Positions 45,424 through 52,940 of a DNA stretch of 64,000 nucleotides are shown here, in pieces. The notes under the pieces are model-generated. The model was not told the DNA's origin. It did no database searches and saw only the letters and a program-made list of their open reading frames with translations. Made by a program: the position numbers and the translations under genes. The stretch is taken from positions 62,001 through 126,000 of the forward strand of contig JAFLBL010000001.1 of NCBI GenBank assembly GCA_017303855.1, given 5' to 3'. Positions within the stretch are counted from its first letter, which is position 1. Every line of letters begins with the position of its first letter. This DNA comes from Chitinophagales bacterium. GTDB lineage: Bacteria > Bacteroidota > Bacteroidia > Chitinophagales > Chitinophagaceae.

Positions 45424-47160
45424 CTATTCCCCGATCTTCTTCCTCAGATTCAGCCCATGTGCGTCAGCGGTCTCCCGGGCTATCTCGTAACCCGCATCCG
45501 CATGCCTGATCACGCCCATGCCCGGATCATTCCGTAATACTCTTTTCAACCGTTCCTCCGCATCCGCAGTACCATCGGCCACGATCACCATACCGGCGTG
45601 AATGGAATAGCCCATGCCTACCCCGCCGCCATGGTGCAGACTGACCCAACTGGCGCCGCCTGCCGTATTAACCAGGGCATTTAAGACCGGCCAGTCGGCT
45701 ACGGCATCTGAGCCATCTAGCATGGATTCGGTTTCACGGTTGGGAGATGCCACGCTTCCCGTGTCGAGGTGATCACGACCGATCACAATCGGCGCTTTTA
45801 CTTTACCGGTACGTACCAGCTCATTAAAAGCCAGCCCGGCTTTTTCCCGTTCACCCTGCCCGAGCCAGCAGATACGGGCGGGTAATCCCTGGAAGGCGAT
45901 CTTTTCCTTCGCCATATTCATCCAGCGGATCATGCCTTTATTTTCGGGGAACATATTCATGATGAGTTCATCCGTTACCGCAATATCAGCGGGGTCGCCA
46001 CTCAGTGCCGCCCAACGAAACGGGCCCTTTCCTTCACAGAATAACGGGCGGATATAGGCCGGTACAAAGCCGGGGAAGAGACCACCCGTATCCGCATTCG
46101 GGGTACGGGACAGCAGGGAGGGAAAACCAGCTTCAATATGGCCATGTTTCAATTCGTGTTCTATTGCCCGTGCGCGGATATTATTGCCGTAATCAAACGT
46201 AATGGCCCCTTTGTCTTTTAGTTTCAGCATGAGCTGTACATGCAGGTTCATGCTTTCGTAACTGCGACGGATATAGTCTTCGGGATTTTGTTCCCGCAAT
46301 ACATTGGCCTGTTCGTTGGTCAGTGTATGCGGTATATAGCCAATCAGCGGATCGTGCGCACTGGTCTGGTCGGTCAGTGTATCGGGTATAATGTCCCGCT
46401 GGATCAGCCGGTCGAGCAGGTCTACTGCATTGCAGAGAACCCCGATACTCCGGGCTTCTCCCTCTCTCCGGTAATGGATAGCCGCATTAATGGCATCATC
46501 GATATTGGTATGTTTCTCGTCGAGATACCGGGTTTCGATGCGTTTATCTATCCGCCATTCTTCCACTTCGGCCACCAGGGCCACGCCTTCATTCATGGTA
46601 ATGGCAAGGGGCTGGGCGCCACCCATACCACCCAGACCGGCGGTAACATTCAGTGTACCTTTTAAGGTGCCGCCAAAGTGCTTTTCTGCCGCAGCGGCAT
46701 AGGTTTCATAGGTACCCTGAACAATTCCCTGTGAACCGATATAGATCCAGGAACCGGCTGTCATTTGTCCGTACATCATCAGGCCTTTTTGTTCCAGTTC
46801 GGTAAAATGTTTCCAGTTGGCCCAGTTCGGCACCAGTTGTGAATTGCTGATCAATACCCGCGGGGCGTCTTTATGCGTTTTTAAGATACCAACGGGTTTG
46901 CCGGATTGAATCAGTAAGGATTCATCGTTTTCCAGCACTTTTAAAGCCGCAATAATCATATCCAATGCTTCAAAATTCCGGGCCGCTTTTCCCCGGCCAC
47001 CATACACGATCAGGTCATCCGGACGCTCGGCTACTTCGGGATCAAGATTATTAAGCAACATCCGTAAGGCGGCTTCCTGGATCCAGCCTTTGCAGGTGAG
47101 TTGTGTTCCAATTGGCGTTTTGTATTTAACGGAATCGTATGTCCGGACAGAAGTTGGCAT
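45424..47160 (-). CDS. hutU: Urocanate hydratase
   Basis: 578 residues from ATG 47160 ([18 protein letters not shown]); the open frame runs further upstream but that part is repeat-derived. Strong family signature: [97 protein letters not shown] and [57 protein letters not shown]. It converts urocanate to imidazolonepropionate with bound NAD, the second step of histidine degradation. hutH lies 1.1 kb away on the same strand, with deoD between on the other strand. Confidence 0.96.
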   Translation of the reverse strand: MPTSVRTYDSVKYKTPIGTQLTCKGWIQEAALRMLLNNLDPEVAERPDDLIVYGGRGKAARNFEALDMIIAALKVLENDESLLIQSGKPVGILKTHKDAPRVLISNSQLVPNWANWKHFTELEQKGLMMYGQMTAGSWIYIGSQGIVQGTYETYAAAAEKHFGGTLKGTLNVTAGLGGMGGAQPLAITMNEGVALVAEVEEWRIDKRIETRYLDEKHTNIDDAINAAIHYRREGEARSIGVLCNAVDLLDRLIQRDIIPDTLTDQTSAHDPLIGYIPHTLTNEQANVLREQNPEDYIRRSYESMNLHVQLMLKLKDKGAITFDYGNNIRARAIEHELKHGHIEAGFPSLLSRTPNADTGGLFPGFVPAYIRPLFCEGKGPFRWAALSGDPADIAVTDELIMNMFPENKGMIRWMNMAKEKIAFQGLPARICWLGQGEREKAGLAFNELVRTGKVKAPIVIGRDHLDTGSVASPNRETESMLDGSDAVADWPVLNALVNTAGGASWVSLHHGGGVGMGYSIHAGMVIVADGTADAEERLKRVLRNDPGMGVIRHADAGYEIARETADAHGLNLRKKIGE

Positions 47161-47221
47161 AGCAGGAGTTTGGTACAAATATATTAATAGAATAACTGAT
47201 CCTGATCTGAATTTACCCAGA

Positions 47222-47435
47222 CAACAAAAAGATACAAGATGCCAGGACACCAGGATGCCAAATAAAAAAAGTACAAAAAACAAATCCACACCGTTCGTCT
47301 TGGGCTGCATTTTATAATTTATCATGGAGCTATCGTGGTGGTGTCATGCAGTTATTTTCCGCAGCGTTGTGGATTCCTGGTTCTTTTTTGGCATCTTGGT
47401 ATCTTATATCTTTTTTTAGCATCTTTGTTCTTTAA
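47222..47435. repeat. Imperfect inverted satellite repeat between hutU and deoD (locus G)
   Basis: The left arm (from 47222) has AAGATAC AAGATGCC AGGACACC AGGATGCC AAATAAA. The right arm (47374-47435) has the same words inverted (TTCCTGG, TTTTTTGGCATCTTGGTATCTT, TTTAGCATCTTTG). The 26 bp at 47374-47399 are a perfect reverse complement of 51388-51413. The 315-bp divergent region carries no gene; the hutU and deoD promoters must lie in or beside it. Confidence 0.75.
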
Positions 47436-47475
47436 TAAAATATTTGTTTCTTGTACCTTATTTAATAAACTAACA

Positions 47476-48183
47476 ATGAGTATACATATTAGCGCAGCGA
47501 AAGGGGCTATTGCCAAAACTGTCCTGATGCCCGGCGATCCGCTGCGGGCGAAATATATTGCGGAGAATTTTCTGGAGGCTCCCGTTTTGGTAAACCAGAC
47601 CCGGAATATGTATATGTATACGGGCAGTTACCAGGGAAGCCCCATCAGTATCTGTGCCAGCGGTATGGGTTGTCCGTCAATAGGGATATACTCCTTCGAA
47701 CTTTACACGGAGTACGAAGTGGAAACCATTGTACGGATTGGTACCTGCGGCGCCTATACCACGGAACTGGAATTATTTGACCTGATCAATGTGGACAATG
47801 CCTGCAGTGAATCCACTTTTGCCAAATATGCCTGGGGTATCGAAGGCAGTATGATTGCCCACCAGGGGCCGGCATTTTCCATAATTAATGAAACGGCAGC
47901 GGCTCAGGGTAAAAAGCTTAAGACCTGTAATATTCATTCCAGTGATATCTTTTACCGGAAAACCATGGATACACCGGAGGTAGCGGTGGAACATCATTGT
48001 CTCGCTGTGGAAATGGAAGCATTTGCCTTGTTTGCCAATGCCCGGCACCTGGGAAAAAACGCAGCTACCCTGCTGACCGTTTCGGATGTAATCCCAACCC
48101 ATAAGAAAATTTCTGCCGATCAACGCGAGACCGCATTGGTGCCGATGATGGAACTGGCGCTGGGAGCAACAATTAAAATATAA
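47476..48183 (+). CDS. deoD: Purine-nucleoside phosphorylase, DeoD type
   Basis: 235 residues from ATG 47476 (MSIHISAAKGAIAKTVLMPGDPLRAKYIAENFL); the longer frame is repeat-derived. Family motifs: GMGCPSIGIYSFELYTEYEVETIVRIGTCGAY, SSDIFYRK, AVEMEAFALFANARHLGKNAATLLTVSD. Length equals hexameric E. coli DeoD. It phosphorolyses purine (deoxy)nucleosides to free base and sugar phosphate. Confidence 0.95.
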   Translation: MSIHISAAKGAIAKTVLMPGDPLRAKYIAENFLEAPVLVNQTRNMYMYTGSYQGSPISICASGMGCPSIGIYSFELYTEYEVETIVRIGTCGAYTTELELFDLINVDNACSESTFAKYAWGIEGSMIAHQGPAFSIINETAAAQGKKLKTCNIHSSDIFYRKTMDTPEVAVEHHCLAVEMEAFALFANARHLGKNAATLLTVSDVIPTHKKISADQRETALVPMMELALGATIKI

Positions 48184-48198
48184 TTGACCATCAGTTTC

Positions 48199-48240
48199 AG
48201 TTAGTAGATAGTAGCCGGGAGTTAGTAGTCAACAGCCGCA
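48199..48240. repeat. Heptamer array between deoD and hutH (locus F)
   Basis: AGTTAGT AGATAGT AGCCGGG AGTTAGT AGTCAAC AGCCGCA, six 7-bp steps in the 76-bp gap between two convergent stop codons. It shares the exit word AGTCAACAGCC with locus E. Confidence 0.75.
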
Positions 48241-48259
48241 CAGCAGTTTTTGGTAACCC

Positions 48260-49816
48260 CTAAAATTCTTCGAAGCCCTCGTTCAGTCTGACCCCCTGGC
48301 TGGCGGCAAATGCATTCAGTTGCTGTACAAAGGAGAAATCTTTTATCAGTCCGGCGACCTGGTTGATGTCTTCCGCAAAAATCCGGTCTTCCGCCGCAAA
48401 CCCTACATACTTACGTACATGATCATGCGCAAATTCAAGCAATGCGGAACTTTTCAACGGCCGCCGGAATTCAATCGCCTGGCAGGCTGATAACAATTCG
48501 ATAGCCAGGATAAATTCCAGGTTGTCGAGCACTTTGTTCAGTTTACGTCCGCTGATGCTTCCCATGCTTACATGATCTTCCTGGCCGAGTGATGTAGGTA
48601 TACTATCGGCACTGGACGGGAAACAGAGTGTTTTATTTTCGGTTACCAGGGCGGCAGTGGTATACTGGGGAATCATGAAACCGCTGTTCAGTCCCACATC
48701 TTTCATCAGCAGCATGGGCAGACCCCATTTACCTTCCAGTAACAAATAACAACGGCGGTCTGATATATTCCCGACTTCTGAAGCGGCAAAACAGGCATAA
48801 TCCAGTGGCAGGGCCAGGGGTTGTCCGTGAAAATTGCCGCCACTGATCGTATCATCCTCGCCCAGGATAATGGGATTATCGGTCACCGCATTCAGTTCGG
48901 TTTCCGTTAACTCTTTCAGATGTTGCCATGCATTTCGTGAAGCACCGTGTACCTGGGGCATGCAGCGCAGACTGTATGGGTCCTGTACACGACCACAGTC
49001 CATATGGCTCTGCATGATGGCAGAATCCTGTAAAAGCAGACGAAGCCTTTGTGCCACCAGTTTATTGCCGGTGTACGGCCGCAGTGCATGCAGCCGTTCA
49101 TCAAACGGCGCTTTTGTGCCGGTAAGGGCTTCCAGGCTCATGGCACCAATAATATCGGCGGCTTCCAGGCAATTCTGCATCCGCTGCACCGCTTTTACCG
49201 CGAAGGATAAGATAAACTGGGTTCCGTTGATGAGTGCCAGTCCTTCTTTCGGTCCAAGGGAAACAGGGCTGAGACCATACTTATTCAGAATTTGTAAACT
49301 GGGTTTTCGTATTCCCTGATCATAACATTCGCCCAAACCGATCAGGGGCAGAAACAGATGTGCCAGCGGTGCCAGGTCGCCAGAAGCACCCACGCTTCCT
49401 TTTTCCGGTACTACAGGAATAATATCATGATCAATATGCCAGATGATACGCTCCAGTGTGGACAATTGTACCCCGCTATAACCTTGTGCCAGAGCCTGCA
49501 CTTTGGTGATCATCATGATTTTTGCCAGTTCGGCAGGTATCGGATCACCCACGCCCACACTATGACTTTGCAGAATTTTATACTGCAATGTAGCGGTGTC
49601 TTCCGGAGAAATTGCCGTATTCGCCAGTATACCAAAGCCGGTATTCACCCCATAAACGGTTTTGTTGGCAGCTACAATCTGAGCCACATATGACTGGCTG
49701 GTTTGAATGCGGCGGATCGATTCTGCGTTGAGTATACCTTTTTGCATTCCCGCGGCAATCGATAAAGTGGCAGGGATCGTCAGTGAATCAGTACCGTAAT
49801 GAAAAACAGGAGCCAT
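48260..49816 (-). CDS. hutH: Histidine ammonia-lyase
   Basis: 518 residues with the MIO-forming triad in GSVGASGDLAPLAH (Ala144-Ser145-Gly146), the catalytic Tyr54 in VYGVNTGFG, and the family blocks LINGTQFILSFAV, VQDPYSLRCMPQVHGASRNAW, SGGNFHGQPLAL and QEDHVSMGSISGRKL. It deaminates L-histidine to urocanate, the first step of the Hut pathway, feeding hutU nearby. hutI and hutG or fti are not in this window. Confidence 0.96.
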   Translation of the reverse strand: MAPVFHYGTDSLTIPATLSIAAGMQKGILNAESIRRIQTSQSYVAQIVAANKTVYGVNTGFGILANTAISPEDTATLQYKILQSHSVGVGDPIPAELAKIMMITKVQALAQGYSGVQLSTLERIIWHIDHDIIPVVPEKGSVGASGDLAPLAHLFLPLIGLGECYDQGIRKPSLQILNKYGLSPVSLGPKEGLALINGTQFILSFAVKAVQRMQNCLEAADIIGAMSLEALTGTKAPFDERLHALRPYTGNKLVAQRLRLLLQDSAIMQSHMDCGRVQDPYSLRCMPQVHGASRNAWQHLKELTETELNAVTDNPIILGEDDTISGGNFHGQPLALPLDYACFAASEVGNISDRRCYLLLEGKWGLPMLLMKDVGLNSGFMIPQYTTAALVTENKTLCFPSSADSIPTSLGQEDHVSMGSISGRKLNKVLDNLEFILAIELLSACQAIEFRRPLKSSALLEFAHDHVRKYVGFAAEDRIFAEDINQVAGLIKDFSFVQQLNAFAASQGVRLNEGFEEF

Positions 49817-49926
49817 AGCAATCGGTTATGAGCGCAATTTACTCCTTTGTCCCCATCTTTTACAATAGTGCCCAAACCGGTGCAACCATTCCCACGGGAC
49901 CATTATCTTTATGCAAATTTCAGCAC

Positions 49927-50442
49927 ATGCGCCTTTTGCTAATCCTGACCTTTTTTATATCCCTGCTTGGGACAGTTGCCGGACAATCTATAAAAAAATA
50001 TCCGATCGGTCAGTCGGGCTGTTCCTTTTATTCTTTTTGTGAATTGAAGTTTGAGCAGAGCAAAAGTGCCGACTCTTCCAGCATCTGGTCGGGAGAGTGT
50101 GTAAAAGAGGAACTGACGTATGGCGTGATCTGTGTAAAATTATTGAACCCGATTGCGGAACTTCCCCAGGCGGAAGACATGCTGATTTCCTATGCGGATT
50201 ATCTCAAAACCAGTTTTGAAATCACTAAAACCATGGGGTACGGGCGCGGGCATTTATTACAGCAGAAAGAAAACACCCGCGGCATCATTGATTACTGGAG
50301 TGATCTGGAAAAAAACAACTGGAAAATCAAGGGCTGGACAGACGGAAAGTATATCGGCTTCCTGTATGTATACAGTAAAAAGGAATTACCTGAGCCGAAA
50401 ATCAACCTGTTCCTGGATGGATTCCGTTTACCGGGTAATTAA
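49927..50442 (+). CDS. Hypothetical exported protein
   Basis: From ATG 49927 (MRLLLILTFFISLLGTVAGQ, signal peptide) the protein has 171 residues; the frame upstream to 49828 is less likely. Mature part: CSFYSFCELKFEQSKSADSSSIWSGE ... LPQAEDMLISYADYLKTSFEIT. Two Cys near the mature N-terminus could form a disulfide. Family not recognised. Confidence 0.65.
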   Translation: MRLLLILTFFISLLGTVAGQSIKKYPIGQSGCSFYSFCELKFEQSKSADSSSIWSGECVKEELTYGVICVKLLNPIAELPQAEDMLISYADYLKTSFEITKTMGYGRGHLLQQKENTRGIIDYWSDLEKNNWKIKGWTDGKYIGFLYVYSKKELPEPKINLFLDGFRLPGN

Positions 50443-50454
50443 AAAATCTGCAAC

Positions 50455-51288
50455 TTATTCTCCTTTTTGCTGTTGCCCTCCTCCCCCATCTGCCGGCGGA
50501 TTGGCTTTGGGCGGGTTACCGGATGGCGGCGTTATCACTTGTGCTCCCTGGGGTATACTGATGATTGGCTGGTTCCTGTCACGCGCATGAATACTTTGCG
50601 CAAGTATGGAGCGGTCACCGCTGTATTCCAATGGAAAACTATAAGTAATCACCAGTGCCGGACGGAGATTTTCGTTGTCAATACGGGCTGAGGCAAACCA
50701 GTCTTTATAGGCTTCCTGCCCTTGCAATGTATCTTCCCCGGAAAGAATAAATCCATAATTGCCGTGTTTAAACATGTTTTTCACAATGCTGGTCACATTC
50801 AGATTTATCAACTGATTCTTTTTTCTCCGGTTCAGTTTTATCACCACCTGGTCATCGGTACTGGCTGCCGGTTGCTTGTCCCAGTTCACCAGGCTATCCT
50901 GCCATGCCTGAAGTATACGCCGTACGGCAAACCGGTGTGAGGTCTCACTAACCGGCTCTTCATCCTTCAACGTAACCGGTACAAGAATAAGTTCGGCATT
51001 CGTTATCCACTCGGGTTTAATAATTCGAGGCAGATTGCCATAATCAAATAACAACAGGGAATGACATTTTTCCAGCTGACCTTTATTATCCCAGGCCGCA
51101 GACCCGATAATCATTGACCCGCTGCCGGATTGCTCCGGGTACCGGTTGGTCAGCATTGCCGATCTGGATGTACTGTCGGCACGTAATACCAATGAAAAGG
51201 AACTGGTTTCGGAAAGCCGCTGGGCGATCCCGGTTTGTGGAAGAATACTTCCAAACATAAGCAATACAGGAAGCCAATGTTTTTTCAT
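50455..51288 (-). CDS. DNRLRE-domain exported protein
   Basis: 277 residues with a signal peptide (...ILPQTGIAQ). A DNRLRE-like beta-sandwich follows: LLLFDYGNLPRIIKPEWITNAELILVPV, RFAVRRILQAWQDSLVNWDKQPAA, LNLNVTSIVKNMFKHGNYGFILSGED, LRPALVITYS. A Pro/Gly-rich tail ends in QQQKGE. The domain is usually a carbohydrate- or surface-associated module; the role here is unknown. Confidence 0.78.
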   Translation of the reverse strand: MKKHWLPVLLMFGSILPQTGIAQRLSETSSFSLVLRADSTSRSAMLTNRYPEQSGSGSMIIGSAAWDNKGQLEKCHSLLLFDYGNLPRIIKPEWITNAELILVPVTLKDEEPVSETSHRFAVRRILQAWQDSLVNWDKQPAASTDDQVVIKLNRRKKNQLINLNVTSIVKNMFKHGNYGFILSGEDTLQGQEAYKDWFASARIDNENLRPALVITYSFPLEYSGDRSILAQSIHARDRNQPIISIPQGAQVITPPSGNPPKANPPADGGGGQQQKGE

Positions 51289-51373
51289 ACTGATGGTTTA
51301 ATGTGGCAAATGGACGGATTAAGGTACGGATTCCCTTGGTAATAAAAACTTAAAATTGAAGTAAAGAGTGAAT

Positions 51374-51458
51374 CAAAATACAAGAAGCCAAGATGCCAAA
51401 AAAGAACCAGGAAACAAGGTGCCAAATAAGGACCAGGAAAACAAGATCCAAAAAAGAA
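51374..51458. repeat. 26-27 bp tandem purine-rich satellite downstream of the tRNA (locus I)
   Basis: Roughly three repeats built from AAGATGCC, AAAAAAG, AACCAGGAA words, with starts near 51390, 51416 and 51443. The 26 bp at 51388-51413 are repeated exactly in inverted orientation at 47374-47399. No gene is present in 51289-51459. Confidence 0.75.
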
Positions 51459-51459
51459 A

Positions 51460-51485
51460 AAAGGCCCATCATAAGATGGGCCTTT
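51460..51485 (-). terminator. Intrinsic terminator of the tRNA-Arg gene
   Basis: An 11-bp perfect stem AAAGGCCCATC/GATGGGCCTTT (51460-51470, 51475-51485) with a 4-nt loop starts 1 bp after the tRNA 3' end on the minus strand, followed there by TTTTTTCTTTTTT. Confidence 0.85.
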
Positions 51486-51525
51486 GTGATCCGGATTGGA
51501 TTCAAACCAATGACCTACTGCTTAG

Positions 51526-52159
51526 CTTACCACTTCGGTTTTCACCGCTCCGCTTTTTACGGATTTGTGGTCTGGACTATAACTTCACCATTGCAGGTGT
51601 GCCACGTTTAGTCTCTACGGAACCATTTTGAACAAATCAGCATTATGTGTTTTGACCTGCTGATTGTTCAAAGATGCTTTTACTCTTAAAGTAATCGATT
51701 TATTAAACTGAATTGGATTAAAGTAATAACAAGAATCAGTCTGAGGACAATAAATTGCATATAAATCAATCATTGTTTTATCAGCAGACTTTGTTTTTAC
51801 TCCTTTAGAAGTACTATAACTACTTCTGAAAGAAATTTCCAAAACTCCAGTTTTTGACAAGTTTCTGAACTTAACCTGAACTGTTCTGAATTTTCCCTTT
51901 TGATAAATTACAATATCAAAAGGTGCATGTTCAGTTTCAGGCGATAAAACCAGAAAACCTTGCTCATATAAATCGGCTTTAACCTTCAAAACACCCAGAT
52001 CTCCTTTATTTTTGGTATGATGGTAAAACATCACCCAATTTAACAAAAGGATCTTTACGTTTCCTCGGTATCGCCATTCTGCCTGAGCAGAGAAGGGTTC
52101 ACCGATACGGTGGCATCCACTTATACAGTTTTGTTTCCCGTATAAGGCTCCAAAAATTA
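51526..52159 (-). ncRNA. Group I self-splicing intron, IC3 type
   Basis: 634 nt. Core helices traced: P2 CUUAUAC/GUAUAAG (52146-52140, 52126-52120); P3 UGCCAC/GUGGCA (52115-52110, 51605-51600); P4 UCGGU/ACCGA (52105-52101, 52069-52065); P6 GGAA/UUCC (52064-52061, 51622-51619); P7 ACUA/UAGU (51612-51609, 51579-51576); P8 CACC/GGUG (51599-51596, 51589-51586); P9-type hairpin CGGU-GAAA-ACCG (51547-51536). The signatures GUAGAGACUA and AUAGUCC match the known Azoarcus and cyanobacterial tRNA introns. The intron ends in G (51526), as required, and follows a U. P1 pairing to GGAGCC is only partly clear and seems to need a bulge. Confidence 0.92.
51615..52031 (-). CDS. Intron-encoded PD-(D/E)XK homing endonuclease
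   Basis: 138 residues from ATG 52031; a TTG at 52046 would add five residues. It begins HHTKNKGDLGVLKVKADLYEQGF, then HAPFDIVIYQKGKFRTVQVKFRN with Asp39, Gln52 and Lys54 in the arrangement of the I-Ssp6803I family (PDDEXK_5), where the middle acidic residue is Gln. That family cleaves intronless tRNA genes at the insertion site and so drives intron homing. The gene sits inside the intron's P6 region, and its last codons and stop overlap the P6 3' strand and approach P7. Codon use is AT-rich compared with neighbours, fitting a mobile element. Confidence 0.85.
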   Translation of the reverse strand: MFYHHTKNKGDLGVLKVKADLYEQGFLVLSPETEHAPFDIVIYQKGKFRTVQVKFRNLSKTGVLEISFRSSYSTSKGVKTKSADKTMIDLYAIYCPQTDSCYYFNPIQFNKSITLRVKASLNNQQVKTHNADLFKMVP

Positions 52160-52213
52160 AAGGCAGTTGCTCTATTCAACTGAGCTACCGGACCATAAAA
52201 TAAGAACGAGCGG

Positions 52214-52245
52214 CAAAGGTAAATTTTTTTTAGCTTGCAGCCAAA
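52214..52245 (-). promoter_or_regulatory. Promoter of the tRNA-Arg gene
   Basis: On the minus strand TTTG (52245-52242) is followed after 20 bp by TACCTTTG (52221-52214). This matches the Bacteroidota sigma consensus TTTG-N17-23-TAnnTTTG exactly. The tRNA 5' end lies 20 bp downstream of the -7 box. Confidence 0.75.
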
Positions 52246-52254
52246 GGAAAACAA

Positions 52255-52929
52255 ATGGATGTAAAGATGGACGCTTCGTGGAAAAATGTGCTGAAATCCG
52301 AATTCAACCAGCCTTATTTTACCCAGGCGGCCCTGCATGTAAAGACGGAAAAATCACAGGGCAAAACCATTTATCCCCCGGGCAGCCTGATCTTTAACGC
52401 CTTTAATACCACGCCGTTTGATAAAGTAAAAGTGGTGATCCTGGGTCAGGATCCGTATCACGGAGCCGGTCAGGCACACGGTCTATGCTTCTCGGTTCAA
52501 TACGGCATAGCGCCGCCTCCTTCCCTGCTCAATATTTTCAAAGAACTGCAGGAAGACTCCGGCATTTCCATGCCCCGCCACGGAAACCTTACACACTGGG
52601 CGGAGCAAGGCGTCTTTCTTCTGAATGCCTCACTGACCGTCCGGGCCGGAGAACCCATGAGTCACGCGAAAATCGGATGGGCGCCGTTTACCGATGCGGT
52701 GATCAAAACCATTTCTGATAAAAAAGAACATGTGGTCTTCCTGCTCTGGGGTAAATTTGCACAGGAAAAAAGAGTGCTGATCGATGAAAGCAAACACCTG
52801 GTACTGAAAGCGGCTCACCCTTCGCCCCTTTCCGCCCATGCCGGCTTTTTGGGTTGCAAACATTTTTCCAAAACCAATGCCTACCTGGTGAGTCATGGCA
52901 TTGATCCGATAGACTGGCATTTACAATAA
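52255..52929 (+). CDS. ung: Uracil-DNA glycosylase
   Basis: 224 residues, usual length. Catalytic motif [11 protein letters not shown] (Asp66), [27 protein letters not shown], and the second catalytic motif [13 protein letters not shown] with the His. It removes uracil from DNA to start base excision repair. Start at ATG 52255 ([11 protein letters not shown]); an internal Met5 is possible. Divergent from the tRNA, followed 11 bp later by plsC. Confidence 0.97.
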   Translation: MDVKMDASWKNVLKSEFNQPYFTQAALHVKTEKSQGKTIYPPGSLIFNAFNTTPFDKVKVVILGQDPYHGAGQAHGLCFSVQYGIAPPPSLLNIFKELQEDSGISMPRHGNLTHWAEQGVFLLNASLTVRAGEPMSHAKIGWAPFTDAVIKTISDKKEHVVFLLWGKFAQEKRVLIDESKHLVLKAAHPSPLSAHAGFLGCKHFSKTNAYLVSHGIDPIDWHLQ

Positions 52930-52940
52930 AGAAATCAATT

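Larger units (their letters stand above)
51487..52194 (-). tRNA. tRNA-Arg(UCU), interrupted by a group I intron
   Basis: The 5' exon is 52194-52160 and the 3' exon is 51525-51487. Joined, they give a complete cloverleaf: acceptor GGTCCGG/CCGGATC with discriminator A, D-arm GCTC/GAGC, anticodon stem ACTGC/GCAGT, loop CTTCTAA (anticodon TCT), and T-arm ATTGG/CCAAT. The intron lies between U34 and C35. CCA is not encoded. The invariant G19-C56 tertiary pair is replaced by A19-T56, a compensated change. It compares well with E. coli argU-type tRNAs around the anticodon. Own promoter and terminator are present. Confidence 0.93.

Noticed and set aside
47161..47325. N-terminal extension of hutU upstream of ATG 47160
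   Set aside because: The extension is translated from repeat locus G and has no similarity to urocanate hydratases. The family starts near [10 protein letters not shown].
47335..47475. N-terminal extension of deoD upstream of ATG 47476
   Set aside because: It is also translated from repeat DNA. DeoD proteins begin at MSIHISA and have about 235-239 residues.
51368..51631. Plus-strand reading frames across the tRNA 3' exon and terminator (about 70-90 residues)
   Set aside because: They are antisense to the tRNA 3' exon, intron 3' part and satellite repeat. Such frames are well-known spurious ORFs near tRNA genes.
52160..52194. Half tRNA at 52.16-52.19 kb read as a truncated pseudogene or integration remnant
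   Set aside because: The matching 3' half lies at 51487-51525 and the intervening DNA has group I intron helices, so it is a split gene and not a fragment.
52099..52338. Minus-strand frame across the 5' exon of the tRNA and the start of ung
   Set aside because: It covers the tRNA, its promoter and the antisense of ung, with no protein-like composition.
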